From Zeugodacus cucurbitae (taxonomy: Eukaryota > Arthropoda > Insecta > Diptera > Tephritidae), in the NCBI RefSeq assembly GCF_028554725.1, contig NC_071669.1:45592501-45656500 (forward strand): a stretch of 64,000 nt of DNA. The letters run 5' to 3'. The notes under the pieces were generated by a model that saw only the letters and a program-made list of their open reading frames with translations, was not told where the DNA came from and made no database searches. Of the stretch, positions 1-11,099 are shown piece by piece; within the stretch, counting starts at the first letter, position 1; the number at the start of each line of letters is the position of its first letter. The position numbers and the translations under genes are program-made.

Positions 1-140
1 TATTTAAGCAGTGACAAAATGAAAATAAAACTAGAATGAAATAATTTCTCAAAGGCTAGACTATCATTTATTTTCCCCCACCAGCGGTAAGAAATATTTG
101 ACACAGCTAGTCTCAATAGTTGTTTTGCAAGTCATAAAAT

Positions 141-490
141 TAAACGAGTTAGATATAGGGTTATATATATCAAAATGATCAGGGCAACAAGACGTGTCAA
201 AATCCGAAAAAAGCGAAAACCGAAAACACATAAAATGTCATAACTAAGCCTTAAATAAAGTTATAAAAGTAAAAATTAAAAAAAAATCGACCGATTTCAT
301 TGAAAATCGGTGTATAATATTTTCTGACACCCTGATAACACGAATGAAAAATCGGTTCACAAGGTAGCGTACTTCCCATATAACTCAATTTTGAATTCCA
401 TCTTATTCCTTCACTTTATAATATATACATAAGTAACCAATGAAGATAGCTTTTAGATAAAAGTATACACATTTGCATGAACGCCTGTCC
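141..490 (+). repeat. Degenerate copy of a dispersed tephritid-type repeat
   Basis: The copy opens with gagttagatatagggttata, runs through wording typical of the family (cataactaagccttaaataa, then aaaatcggttcacaaggtag) and fades near 490. The same opening motif recurs at about 12538, and related inner segments occur near 9780-10060. I remember this family as abundant in tephritid genomes; its class is unknown to me. No terminal repeats or coding capacity are visible in this copy. Confidence 0.5.
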
Positions 491-2392
491 GATACTCTGC
501 TTTGATCAATAATAATATAGTAGATTTTTTTGTTTTTCACGTTGTTTCTATCACGGGATTTAGTAAATAACTTACAAAGACTTGCTTTGTCTGGAGCATA
601 GTACTATGATAGTTTTTAGTAACATCAGAAATTCTCAGCCCAAAAATGTGTTTTGTTAGCTTGCGATCTTCTTTTTTACATTTATTTTAACTAAAAATTA
701 TAACTACAAACAAATCGATTTAATACTGAAAATATCTTCTCATAGAAACGAGAGGGCAAGACTAAGTTTATAAGTTAGTTAAGTTTCAATAAAATTTATG
801 ATAAACCCATATTTATAAATATTAAAAAAAATAAATAAAATAAAATAAATAATAATATAATGAGATAGTTATTGCTAACAATAAATTATGTCATTAAAGT
901 TTCGCAATATGACTTTATGGATAAAGTGATTTTCATCATCATACAAAATTCCATAAAGTCACTCATACGACATGGCACCTTAAAATACATGACCACAGAT
1001 ATATTAAATTCTTCGCACAGTTGTGTCGAATGCAGACTTTTGTTGCACTTCGAGAAAGTCATGTTATGTGCACTTCCTTACCAAACCAAGCCGTGAACGC
1101 GCTCGCTGCAAATGACAATTATTGCCACAACGACATTGTACTCAAGGTCAATGCCAGCTAACCAGTGAACAGTAAAACGATTTACAGCTGCATTCGCAAA
1201 AATAATGAAAATACAATAACAATCTGTAACAATAATAACGGTAAAAGTAGAATGAATGAATGGCTTTAAAAAGCATTAAGGACAAAGCAGCAAATAACCT
1301 CAAAGTGTAATGCAGATTAAGGTGGACTTACTCGCTGAATACACTTGTGCGTTCTTATATAGAAAATATATATGTATAGATATACTCGTATATGCAATAT
1401 TCATATATGTTTCGTAACAATAGCAGCGTTGTTTGCTGCGCTTGTAATTGTTTCTATATTGCATTCTTGTTGTATTTATATTGTGCAAATTTCAAGCCCT
1501 GATACGCTTTTTGTCTAAATTTCAGCGCAACTTTGTTCTTTTCGCAACAATTTCATTTCTTAAAATTCCCATACAAAACCACTTCAAGCACATACATACA
1601 TATATATGTATACAATTTGCAATGTTTCTAAGCCGCCTATAACAATAGCGCGGCATCTAAGCATTGCATGCAATTCAACCGAGCTCTTTTGCCATTTCCG
1701 GCACTTATAACAAACAGCTTTACTGCTACTAAGCCACCCACAAACCTCCACTCTTTTCTAAGTTTCTGGTGGCGCTATCAACATAACGGCGTCGTCAGTG
1801 ACAGTTCCATTGTTGCTACAGCCCCTATTATATAAGAGAATTGCTAACAAGTTGCAACACACCCACTTGTTTATAAGCGTTTAGTAAATAAGCGTTTGCA
1901 TATGAGGTCTACTAGTTACATATGAATTTAGAGAGAATTATAAACGACAGAAAATAATAACAATCTTGCTGTTTTCCGACAAATTGAGAGTCCTACAAGT
2001 TTTGGGCTGCTTCCTATCGGCTATGGTTTAGAAATATTTTATGTCTTAGTAGGAAGGAACTGATGCAAATATTCGATTCTACCAATAAAAATTCGAACAA
2101 TTTCGGAAACACTACTATGCTGCCAGTCTATGACTGGATATGAATAGAGGTCCACTTTTAATGAGTATGTATGTATTGTCTTTGCCTCTGACTGTTTTTA
2201 ATAATACAACAAACAACCTTAACTTTTCAATGTTCGAAAAATCCATCCGTAATACTTATTCATATGGATTTCGCTTTGAGTATTCCATCTATATTCAGTT
2301 CCGGATTATTTAGATTTGTTGGTTTGATCAAGACTTGGTAAATTGCTATTTGTCATTCTAGATATATATCATTTTATTAAAAAAAATAATTA

Positions 2393-2507
2393 CAGGAGAA
2401 CTTCCTTAACTCGATTTTCTATAACTCGAAGATCTCTATAACTCGAACTATTGAATTGGCAATAGAAGTCAAATTTTCTTCCATAAATCGAACTTTTCGA
2501 CCAGGGA
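2393..2507 (-). mobile_element. Truncated pogo/Tigger-like terminal fragment
   Basis: The fragment starts with caggagaacttcc directly after a TA dinucleotide and repeats the phrase ataactcgaa several times. It then carries gaattggcaatagaagtcaa and ends near gaccaggga. The same order of motifs occurs, reverse-complemented, at the right end of the element at 23505-24037. It is therefore one end of the same family with the rest missing. It is non-coding. Confidence 0.55.
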
Positions 2508-3836
2508 ATCTTAAAAGAGGAAATCTTAAAAGAGTCTCTCTATATCGTATGGAGGCGAACAAAAAATCCACATAAACTTTTTACGTGTAGTACACTTATG
2601 TCCAGTACTTAACTTTTCTATTCAAAATAATTTCCTACAACCCTGACAGTTGTATAACATATGATAGACATATATATATTATATCGGCCGCATGTACATG
2701 AATATTTGTAAGCCTATAATTCTTTGATTTTATATGGGAATATGCAAATGTTTTTTTCTTTCTTCTCCCCTTTCAGTTTTCATATTAATTGTTGAATTTT
2801 TCCAGACCCTCTCCTACATACGCGTATATGCTTTAGTATTTTTTATATACTATAGGCTCAATGTCTGTATTTCTTTATACATATATGTATATACAGTATA
2901 TATGTATGTACACTGTATGAATTACATTTTTTGCCGTCACACTATCGTTTTGTCATTATATTTAGTTTCTGTTGTTGTAATTGTACCCATTACAGTTAAG
3001 CTGGTCTCATAGTGTTCAGAAAACAACAGCACTCTTGTTCTGACGTTGAGTGAGTGCTCAGTTTCATAATGATTTAATGACTAAAAGATGAGTAGAAAAA
3101 ACTTGTGCGGAAAAGTGTTTTTAATAGCCTCAAATGTGCGTGGTTGTCAGTGGGTTATTTAAACGACTAGGAACTACGAGTATTTGCGTACTTTTGAAAA
3201 AGCGCTAAAGTTGGGATTAAGCGAGAGAATTAAGAATTTTATTTACAGATTGCTTTAACTACATACATATATTGTGAAACATTGTAAGTAACAGTAACTA
3301 GTAACAGTTATAGAAACAGTATTCAAACGAAAATTGTTCATTATTAATAAAATTGTATATGGATATCTTTCTCAAATATCTCTATAAGAAGTCTTAAAAG
3401 ATTAAAACTTTAAGTCAGGACTCTTACAAAATTTATAGTAAAACCTCTCAGGATCTAAAAAATAATTGCCTAATCTCGATAATGTAAAATGTTCCATACA
3501 AAAAGAATTATTAAGAATTATTTAAAGAGGTTAGTTCATTCTAGGGTAGTTCCAACGATTGCTAAGAATCTCAATTAGACAACTTCAACCTAACAGATCA
3601 AAATACTCTCACGATTCGACAAGACGCTTGGACTCTATTACATAGTTCTTATGTCGGCTTATGGTAATTCCAGTCAATTCGCTGGATCCGCCGAAGGTGT
3701 GCCTACCTAGATATTTTAGCCTTAGTTAGGCGAATTCTTGATATTGAGATTCTAGGTCTAACCTTGACAATTTATTTGGGGAGTAAGGAAAAAGGAATCC
3801 AATTTCTCTAAATCATGACTATGAAATATGTATATA

Positions 3837-4318
3837 TCTATAATATAAAAATGAATCACAAAATGTGTTGCTAAGCGCATAACTCGAGAACCACTGAACC
3901 GATTTCGCAAATTCTTTGTTTAGAATGTTTTCAGAAGTACCGGGATGGTTCTTACGGAGAGAAAAATTGCCTGAAAAACTCTTAAATTCACAATTTTCTA
4001 ATCACCCATACAAACAATTTGTGTCGTTAGTCTCGAAAAAAGTCGATAAGGGCCAAACCGATCTGGCTAATTTTAGTTTTGAGATATTTATGGAAGACCA
4101 GGGAAGGATTAGAAAGTACGTATATATCGAAAAATTGTGAGAAATTGATGATTTACGCTTAACACAGATACTCAATAATGTCTCTCAATCATTTTAAAAT
4201 TTATCGGCTATAACGTTTTCGTCTTTATGCGTAAGAAATATTTCTCTGCATTGAAATATTTCCTAATTTAATGTATAGTATACCTTAGCCACAAAAACGA
4301 GTGGCCGGGTCTGCTAGT
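3837..4318 (+). mobile_element. Complete short non-autonomous Helitron (482 bp)
   Basis: The element begins with TC at 3837 after an A and ends with CTAGT at 4314-4318 before a T, the A/T insertion pattern of Helitrons. A hairpin (gccac at 4288-4292, gtggc at 4301-4305, 8-base loop) sits nine bases before the terminal CTAGT. There are no terminal inverted repeats or target duplication, as expected for the class. The 74-codon open frame inside has no Rep or helicase motif, so the copy needs help in trans. A related 3' terminus lies in reverse orientation at 34464. Confidence 0.7.
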
Positions 4319-4995
4319 TGGATTATATAAAAGGATTCTCATATTGACATATTCTATGAAAATGGGGGCTTCTCAGCCTATCTTCACAATCACCTTTTTC
4401 AAGAGGCGAAGTTGATTCCATAGGTCTCTTCATATAAAATAATCGCCTCTTAAAAATAACAATTCATTTAATTTCATGTGGATTAGTGCAATACCGAGGT
4501 CCATCGTCACCTTATTGGAAATATGTATTTTCAAGAAAGTCCATTTAAAATAGAAAACTGTTATTAAAAATAAGCCCAAGAAAAAGCTTGGAAATTACGG
4601 CTAATTCCAAAACAATTTCCGATTCTTCCTAATTTTAATCAACGTAAAATAAAATTCATCGAAGAATTGAAAAATATAAGATTAGTGTTTGAATATGTTA
4701 TTTCTGGTAAGAAAATTTTTTTCAACAAAAAATGTTCAACAATATTCGCTCCACTGGAAAAATGTCCAATAATATACTGCCTTGAAGCTCTTAAGGCTCA
4801 TGATGTTTACACAAGCAGAACTTATTTCCGAACTTATAAATTCTGAGTATTCTGCAAGTTTTCAGTGAGAAAACTTAAAATGTTTCGTGCACTACTCGGA
4901 AAAAATATATACAGTATAATATCACTCTAATTACTATTACAAAATGCTATTCAATTAATTCTTATCAATTTCATCTTGTTTAATTTCATTTGCAG

Positions 4996-7900
4996 GAAAT
5001 GGGTTAATCAACGAGGCTGAATTCCTGCAGTGGGTGGGACGCATTCAGGCGTTACGTGATGAACAACAACAACAACAGCAGCAGCAAGAAGAGAATGCAA
5101 GCAAACCAGAGGAGAACGATGATGTCACCGAAGATTTAATCGCCGCATTTAGGTGAGTCAAGTGAATACTCGTAGATACATATGTATATATGTAGGTACG
5201 ATTACTATACGAGTACATAAATGCAACAAAGTCTGCTATCTCTCTTTTAAATCGATTCTTAGAATCTCGTCCGAGCTTAGTATTAATTAAAGGAGGGCCA
5301 ATAATAAATAAGGACTATAGGTTTGTGTGTCAGCAGGCGTATGGCTTCAGCTATAAGTGGCGTTATTAAAACGCTGCATGTCCTTATACAAGCTAAAATA
5401 TATCTAACATAAATGTATATGTAGCAGCCATATGTATACGTAAACTCGTTCAATTAGAACTGCCTTAGTTTGAATTTATACTGGCTGGCCTTTATATAGT
5501 CACCATAAATGCTCGCCACTAAACCGCAATGTTTTCTGTCCGACGCCATTTCTCTCCCTTGCTGTCACGAGCAGGAATGTTTCGTTTTTTTTTGTCGTTA
5601 TTCAACCCTAGACAAAATAGCCGGCTTAAAGCACACTATAAGTAAACCAGTGTAATGTATTGTACATAGAGACATTTCCGTTTGTTTTGTTTAGCTATGG
5701 TTTGGCAATAAATTGCATTTTCCGGTAAACTGAACTGACACTGTTTGTGTAGGTGAAGGAAAACCTTAATTTATAATTTTGCGATTTGTGAATTACGGAA
5801 TTTGCCCTACATTCACAAACATACGCATTTCGAATTTTTAAAAGAAATTGATATTGAACAAAAATGATTAAGGTTTAAAACATTAAGCGATAACTCACGA
5901 GGAAAATTTTTTTATTTCGAAGAGGTAAATTGGGATAACTGGCCCGTTATCACGATTCTGAGATTACGTCAACGAGTTGAGCCGAATTTATTTCCGGCAT
6001 GCCGTGAGTCATTAAAATTATTTGGTTCTTCAGTCCTGGACCTGAATTCTTCATACTTTTCTTAATCGCCCCAAGCCAACATTAGTGATTTCCACCCATA
6101 AGATCATCGAGGTGTAGATGTACTCATCCCTTTCGTTAGTTTTACCCTCCAACAATCTTTGTAGCATTATCTAACTCCGATAAGTACTTTAGAAACCATT
6201 CAGATCCATTCAAATATCACTTGAAAAGAAGCTTAACAGCTCTTTAATAAAACAAACAGAATCACTTATACAAGATAGAGATAATATATATATATTTTAC
6301 TGAACCTATAGGTACACATAACAGAGAAGCAGATGTTGATGCATATACATATGTAATAAGTACAGTTACTCAGTAGAGGTTCTGAATCGAATACTTTTCT
6401 ATTTCAAAACGCATTCAATTTTATTTCGATTATAACTTAACTCGCCTTTCTTTCGCAGGGTATTTGATCGTGACGGCAATGGCTTCATTACCCGCGACGA
6501 GCTGCAAACCGCCATGGAAATGATTGGAGAACCCCTCTCAGAAATACAACTCACACAATTATTGGCCATAGCCGATTTGGATCAAGACGGCCGAATTAAT
6601 TACGAAGGTAGGCCAATTAAACACGTCTATACACACACACACACACAAGGAATGCAGTACCTAACCACATACGTTACAGAAACGCATGTTGCACGTGTAC
6701 GTATGTACGTGTGTGCGAAACATAATATTTTGCAAAAAAGTTGCATGCAGTAATTTCACAGTGCATTAACCTAAACACGACAAAGGTCGACTATGACGCA
6801 CAACGCGTCAACACGAACACACTGCACACACGTGCTTATATGCATAAAATAACAGCGTGAAACATATGCAATTACGTATGTAGATATACATATATATATA
6901 AGCATGGGGGATATATTTGCACATATATAAATATAATATGTGTTTATTAAATAAACTCTTAAGATCTTAATCTGAAAAGTTTCGAAAACATTTTTCCGTT
7001 ATTATTCAAGGTTATACCACCTTTTCAATGTTGAGGGGCTTAACATAAATGATATAAATATTCGCGTATACATCTGTATACTTACATATTATATATGCAT
7101 ATTTTTATTTATATACATAAGTGAGAGAATCAGACACAGACAAGTATATCTGCCGCATAAAAACAAATAAGAGATCCAATTTAAATAAAATTTTTGCAAA
7201 AAATGAAAATAAATAAAATATTTAAATAGGGGTTTAATACCTTGCAGGATATGATAATAAATATAATTTTTTAATATATTTGTCAACAAGAACGACGTGA
7301 TGATGAAATGAAAAAAACAATGAAATTTGGTCAACTCTGGTTTGGGTTCTGTTTTTTCGTAACCAAACCTTTTTACGCCAATTTTCGATGACCCTGTGCA
7401 GCATTTCGGCTGGATTTTGGGCTTTAGTGCGCTAGACGTTAACTTCGAGTTCCTCGAGCATTGATGGCTTATTGGCGTAAACCTTTGATTTGGCATACCC
7501 CCAGAGAAAATAATCTAGAGGCGTTAAATCGCAACATCTTGACAGCCAACAGTAAATAGAGATCTCACACGTCTCTTTCATAAAATTCCTGAAGAAGTCT
7601 TCCAATATCGTGTTATTACGCTCGCTCTTGATGTTAACGGCATTTCTACCTCATTCGAAAGAAATAAGGCCCGATAATCTGGCCATACCGCTGAGAAGAT
7701 GATTTTCGATAAAGAAAAGCATTAACATTGGAGAACGTGAATTTACGTAATATGTATTCTTGTACAATTTCCAGAGGTTGTACCAAAGTGAATCATGACT
7801 TGATGAAATGGCAAACTCTACTGAACACACTGACCAAATTTGACACAAATCCGTAAACAAGCATGGCCGACACGAGCTGTCGAAAATATGTCAACCCTTG

Positions 7901-10900
7901 GTACAGGCTGTATATCATGCTGAAGAGTTCACATGTGTCCAAATGTAGAGAATACGGTGGATGGAAAAGCAGTTTCTAGCCTAATTCGACCACTTCCGTC
8001 GTGTCGACGGTGGAGAAGTAAGCCATTACGCTGCTTTTCGTTGCTATTCGCCATCGAATCAGCTCAATAATTCGGCATAGCGGTAGTCGATTTAAATCAC
8101 ACCTTACAAATCCCACAAAACGGTGGCAATCACCATCCCATCCGATAGAATAAGATCCACTGTCGCTCTCTGTGTACCTCTGATGTGTACTAGTGGATAG
8201 ATATTTCGTCCGTAAAGAAACTCCTTCGGATATGCATGTGTCATTGCTGCGCTTGTTTTCCGCAATGTACACATGTGTGTATGTGATTGGCGTTGCAACC
8301 GTTTAGTGCGCCACTCCTCTCTTTCCTTCACAGTTCGGCGCCAGTTGGAGATCCCAAGTGTAACCAGGTCGCTCTCCACCTGGTCCCTCCAACGGAGTGG
8401 AGGCATTCCCCTTCCTCGGCTTCCTCCGGCGGGTACAGCATCGAACACTTTCAGGGCTGGAGTGTTTTCGTCCATTCGAACAACATGACCTAGCCAGCGT
8501 AGACGCTGTCTTTTTATTCGCTGAACTACATATGTCAATGTCGCCGTATAACTCGTACAGCTCATCGTTCCATCGTCTGCGGTATTCGCCGTTGCCAATG
8601 TTCTGAGGACCATAAATCTTGCGCAACATTTTCCTCTCGAAAACTCCTAGTGTCGTCTCATCTGATGCTGACATCGTCCAAGCTTCTGCCCCATAGAGCA
8701 GGACGGGAATGATAAGCGACTTGTAGATTTTAGATTAGTTTGATTTTGGTTCATCGAGAGAGGACTTTACTGTTCAATTGCCTACTCTGTCCAAAGTAGC
8801 ACCTGTTGGCAAGAGTGATTTTGCGCTGGATTTCGAGGCCGACATTGTTCATGTTGTTGATGCTGGTTTGATGTACACATAGCACCCAATATAAGTATGT
8901 AGCTTACTCTTGCGAGATATGTTGCACGTGACACACCTACTGTGTGTGCTACTTCGAGCGCAATTTCATACCCTTGACACCGTAATATTGCCAGATGGTA
9001 GAAAATTTTCGAAAATATTTCTTTATGGATGTTTAAATTAAACATATAAATATTTTAAAATAAATATTGTTCCAAATGAACAACAACTCTTAACTTTCAC
9101 TCTCTTATTTATAGGTACTCTTTCTTCTATTTATAAGATTTTTACGTATGCAAGAACCAAAGCAAGATAATTTGTGCTAATTATGATGAAGTTAACGAAC
9201 CGACCGGCATCTTTGGTAAATATATACAAACATAACTAAACGCAGACGGCAATGACACTTGTCTTCTAATAATAAGAGCCTTCTGTAAGCAGACGCTTAC
9301 GTACATACATAAGCCGGCAATATGTTGATGAGCATTCTTAAAACAAACAGCGTCAATTGCACATACATATGTATACACGCATCTACACAAATCAACATAA
9401 TACTAGTGATTTGAAGTAAAACATTTTAACGCCGTCTTTTGATGAACGGTTGAATGACATGTGACCCTTTCGACGAGTGTTGCATGGTGTCAAATGTTAA
9501 AAGCGAGTGTTACTGAGGTTACTAACCTTAAAAACCTGCTCGTATAAAAATGCATATGTACATATGTATATTGGGGGGTAAATATGCACATTTAAGAACA
9601 CCTGTACATCAACTGACTTTAACATTAATTCTAAATTAATAATTTTGTAACTATCAGAAGAAAATCTTGAGTGCTCGATATGACTTCTTACCTAAGAAAA
9701 TACTTATCAATAAAATGTATACACAAACTAAAATCAATAGTTTCCAACTTTTTTTCAAAAATAATTAAATCATCTCGCACACTCTTGGGACAAAACGCAT
9801 ATCTCTGGAACTGTTCGATCGATCTCAATGAAATTTGGTACATATAATTTTCTTGATACTCTGATATTACTGTGGAAAAATTGGCGAAATGGACCTACTT
9901 AGCATATATCTCAATTTTATAGTCCATCTGATTCGTTCACAATATATAAATTAAGAAACAATAAATATGCCGCACATACACTGCAACTGAGGTGTGGCAT
10001 TAGTCGTATATAAATTTTCGAAATCAGACATACATTTTCAAAGCCCCAGATATCGAAATGAAGGTCTCAGTGCCAATGGACACTTCTGAGAGAATATTTT
10101 TCTTCTAATAATGTGCCAAAAAAATCTTATAATCGGGTTATAACATTCCCTAGCTCTCATATGTGTATTCGATTAATCGACTAACTGAATTATCCGAATA
10201 GGGCATTATTTGAATAATAATATTCGGTTTGTAGTATTCGGATAGTCGTAAGTTGTATACTATTCGGTTAACCGTTCGTTGTCGACTATTCGAATAGTGA
10301 AAGTTTATTAAATTTCTATTTTTATTGAAAAAATTTAAACTCACGAACACTGTGCACAATTGACAGTTCATGATTTCAATTGATTCAAATACTCGCAGCA
10401 GATAAACTATTCGAATAATCGTAGTAGAATGACCATTCGATATATTAATCGATTAATATTCATACGAACGGTTACAAACCGGATATTCGAATAATCTATT
10501 TTCAGGTTATTCGAATAATTTTATGAGCCCTAATATGTATGTGCCTTATAATAGAAGTTTCAAATATCCGATGGGCTTAATACCTTATATATGAGATATC
10601 CTAATATGAGAAATATCTTAGCAAAAGTAAGTAAGCGTATAATCTTAAATATCATATATTCCGTTATTCTAGTCGGCTTTAAGCAGAATATATAGATCAA
10701 ATTGTGTGTTATTTTAATAACATTAAATAAATAAATTGCGAGAGTGTAAAATATTCGATTACCGCTGAACTTAACTGAGTGTGTGACTGGGTTTCCAAAA
10801 AATTATGTGGATCTTTTGGTTAATTCAAATTTTTGCAAACAGAGATTACTAAATACTATCCCAACATCTGAATTCACCAGCAATTGTAGGTCATTTGATA

Positions 10901-11099
10901 ACCCCTTACTGTTAAGTATAAATATTATAGTAGAATTATAAGCGATGAATAAAAACGGATCAAAGCTGTTGTAATATCTCGGAATGTTATGATATATACT
11001 ATCAAATCTAGAACTTTTAATTGAATCAACCAGCACTATTATATGTATAATTAATTCTAATTCTCTTTAATTTCAGAATTTACGAGACTTTTACTTTAA
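4996..11099 (+). CDS. Eip63F-1: EF-hand calcium-binding protein Eip63F-1, last three coding exons (5' part missing)
   Basis: This is the 3' end of a calmodulin-like gene. Exons are 4996-5152, 6459-6607 and 11077-11099 (stop TAA at 11097). Phases fit: the first exon completes a Gly codon, then AG|G and GAA G|AA. The product contains the end of one EF-hand (GNGLINEAEFLQWV), a Gln-rich linker with about eight glutamines, a full EF-hand (VFDRDGNGFITRDEL) and a last one (IADLDQDGRINYEEF), ending FTRLLL. These phrases match my memory of Drosophila Eip63F-1, an ecdysone-induced calcium-binding protein. Both complete loops have canonical D-x-D-G-x-I/F-x-x-E/D spacing and should bind calcium. Introns of about 1.3 and 4.5 kb hold transposon remnants. 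The start codon lies outside the window. Confidence is high for the family and good for the orthologue. Confidence 0.88.
7370..7860 (-). pseudogene. Decayed mariner/Tc1-superfamily transposase fragment
   Basis: One reading frame on the minus strand can be followed from about 7860 to 7370. It shows the phrases CCDLTPLDYFLWGYAKSKVY and PAEMLHRVIENWRKK. The motif DLTPLDYFLWG is typical of mariner-type DDE transposases just before the last catalytic aspartate region. At least two in-frame stops interrupt the frame, and the segment that should carry the second catalytic aspartate before this motif appears deleted. It is non-functional and lies inside an Eip63F-1 intron. Confidence 0.65.
8300..8740 (-). 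pseudogene. Non-LTR retrotransposon ORF2 C-terminal fragment
   Basis: The minus strand encodes LIIPVLLYGAEAWTMS, then RKMLRKIYGPQN and RRRWNDELYELYGDI. After a one-base frameshift near 8530 it continues in another frame with RIKRQRLRWLGHVVRMDE and GRGMPPLRWRDQVESDL. This is the conserved C-terminal tail after the reverse-transcriptase domain of insect LINE-type elements. The catalytic RT core is absent. The copy is 5'-truncated, which is usual for LINE insertions, and frameshifted, so it is dead. Confidence 0.75.
9780..10060 (+). repeat. Degenerate tephritid-type dispersed repeat, inner segment
   Basis: Contains catatctctggaactgttcg, caatgaaatttggtacatat and gaggtgtggcattagtcgta. The same phrases recur in slightly changed form near 12970-13200. 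It looks like an internal piece of the family seen at 141-490 and 12535-13295. No coding content. Confidence 0.5.
10151..10532. mobile_element. hAT-like MITE with degenerate terminal inverted repeats and many attcgaata motifs
   Basis: The left end reads tagctctcatatgtgtattc. The right end, reverse-complemented, reads tagggctcataaaattattc, giving imperfect inverted termini of about 30 bp. The interior holds about a dozen variants of attcgaata in both orientations, which resemble subterminal transposase-binding repeats. I could not find a clear 8-bp target duplication, so the class is tentative. It is non-coding. Confidence 0.45.

Larger units (their letters stand above)
1..4995. other. Intron or upstream region of Eip63F-1, no coding exon seen
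   Basis: I see no convincing coding exon here. The stretch should be intron of Eip63F-1, because the first exon found in the window (4996) begins inside a codon and inside the gene. The exon carrying the first EF-hand was looked for and not found, so it probably lies left of the window. The region holds AT-rich sequence, a dispersed repeat near the left edge, a pogo/Tigger-like fragment near 2400 and a short Helitron at 3837-4318. Confidence 0.6.
6608..11076. other. Large Eip63F-1 intron packed with transposon debris
   Basis: This last intron holds an (AC)n run near 6630, a mariner-like transposase remnant (about 7370-7860, minus strand), a non-LTR retrotransposon C-terminal fragment (about 8300-8740, minus), a degenerate tephritid-type repeat (9780-10060) and a hAT-like MITE rich in attcgaata motifs (10151-10532). 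No host exon was found inside it. Confidence 0.6.

Noticed and set aside
3916..4140. 74-codon plus-strand open frame
   Set aside because: It lies wholly inside the 482-bp Helitron, and its peptide shows no Rep or helicase feature; the frame is part of the repeat, not a gene.
6630..6650. (AC)n tract
   Set aside because: An ordinary short microsatellite just after an exon donor; not a CRISPR or regulatory array.
7976..8606. Several overlapping frames on both strands near the LINE fragment
   Set aside because: They are shadows of the frameshifted retrotransposon tail; only the minus-strand reading matches a known protein family.
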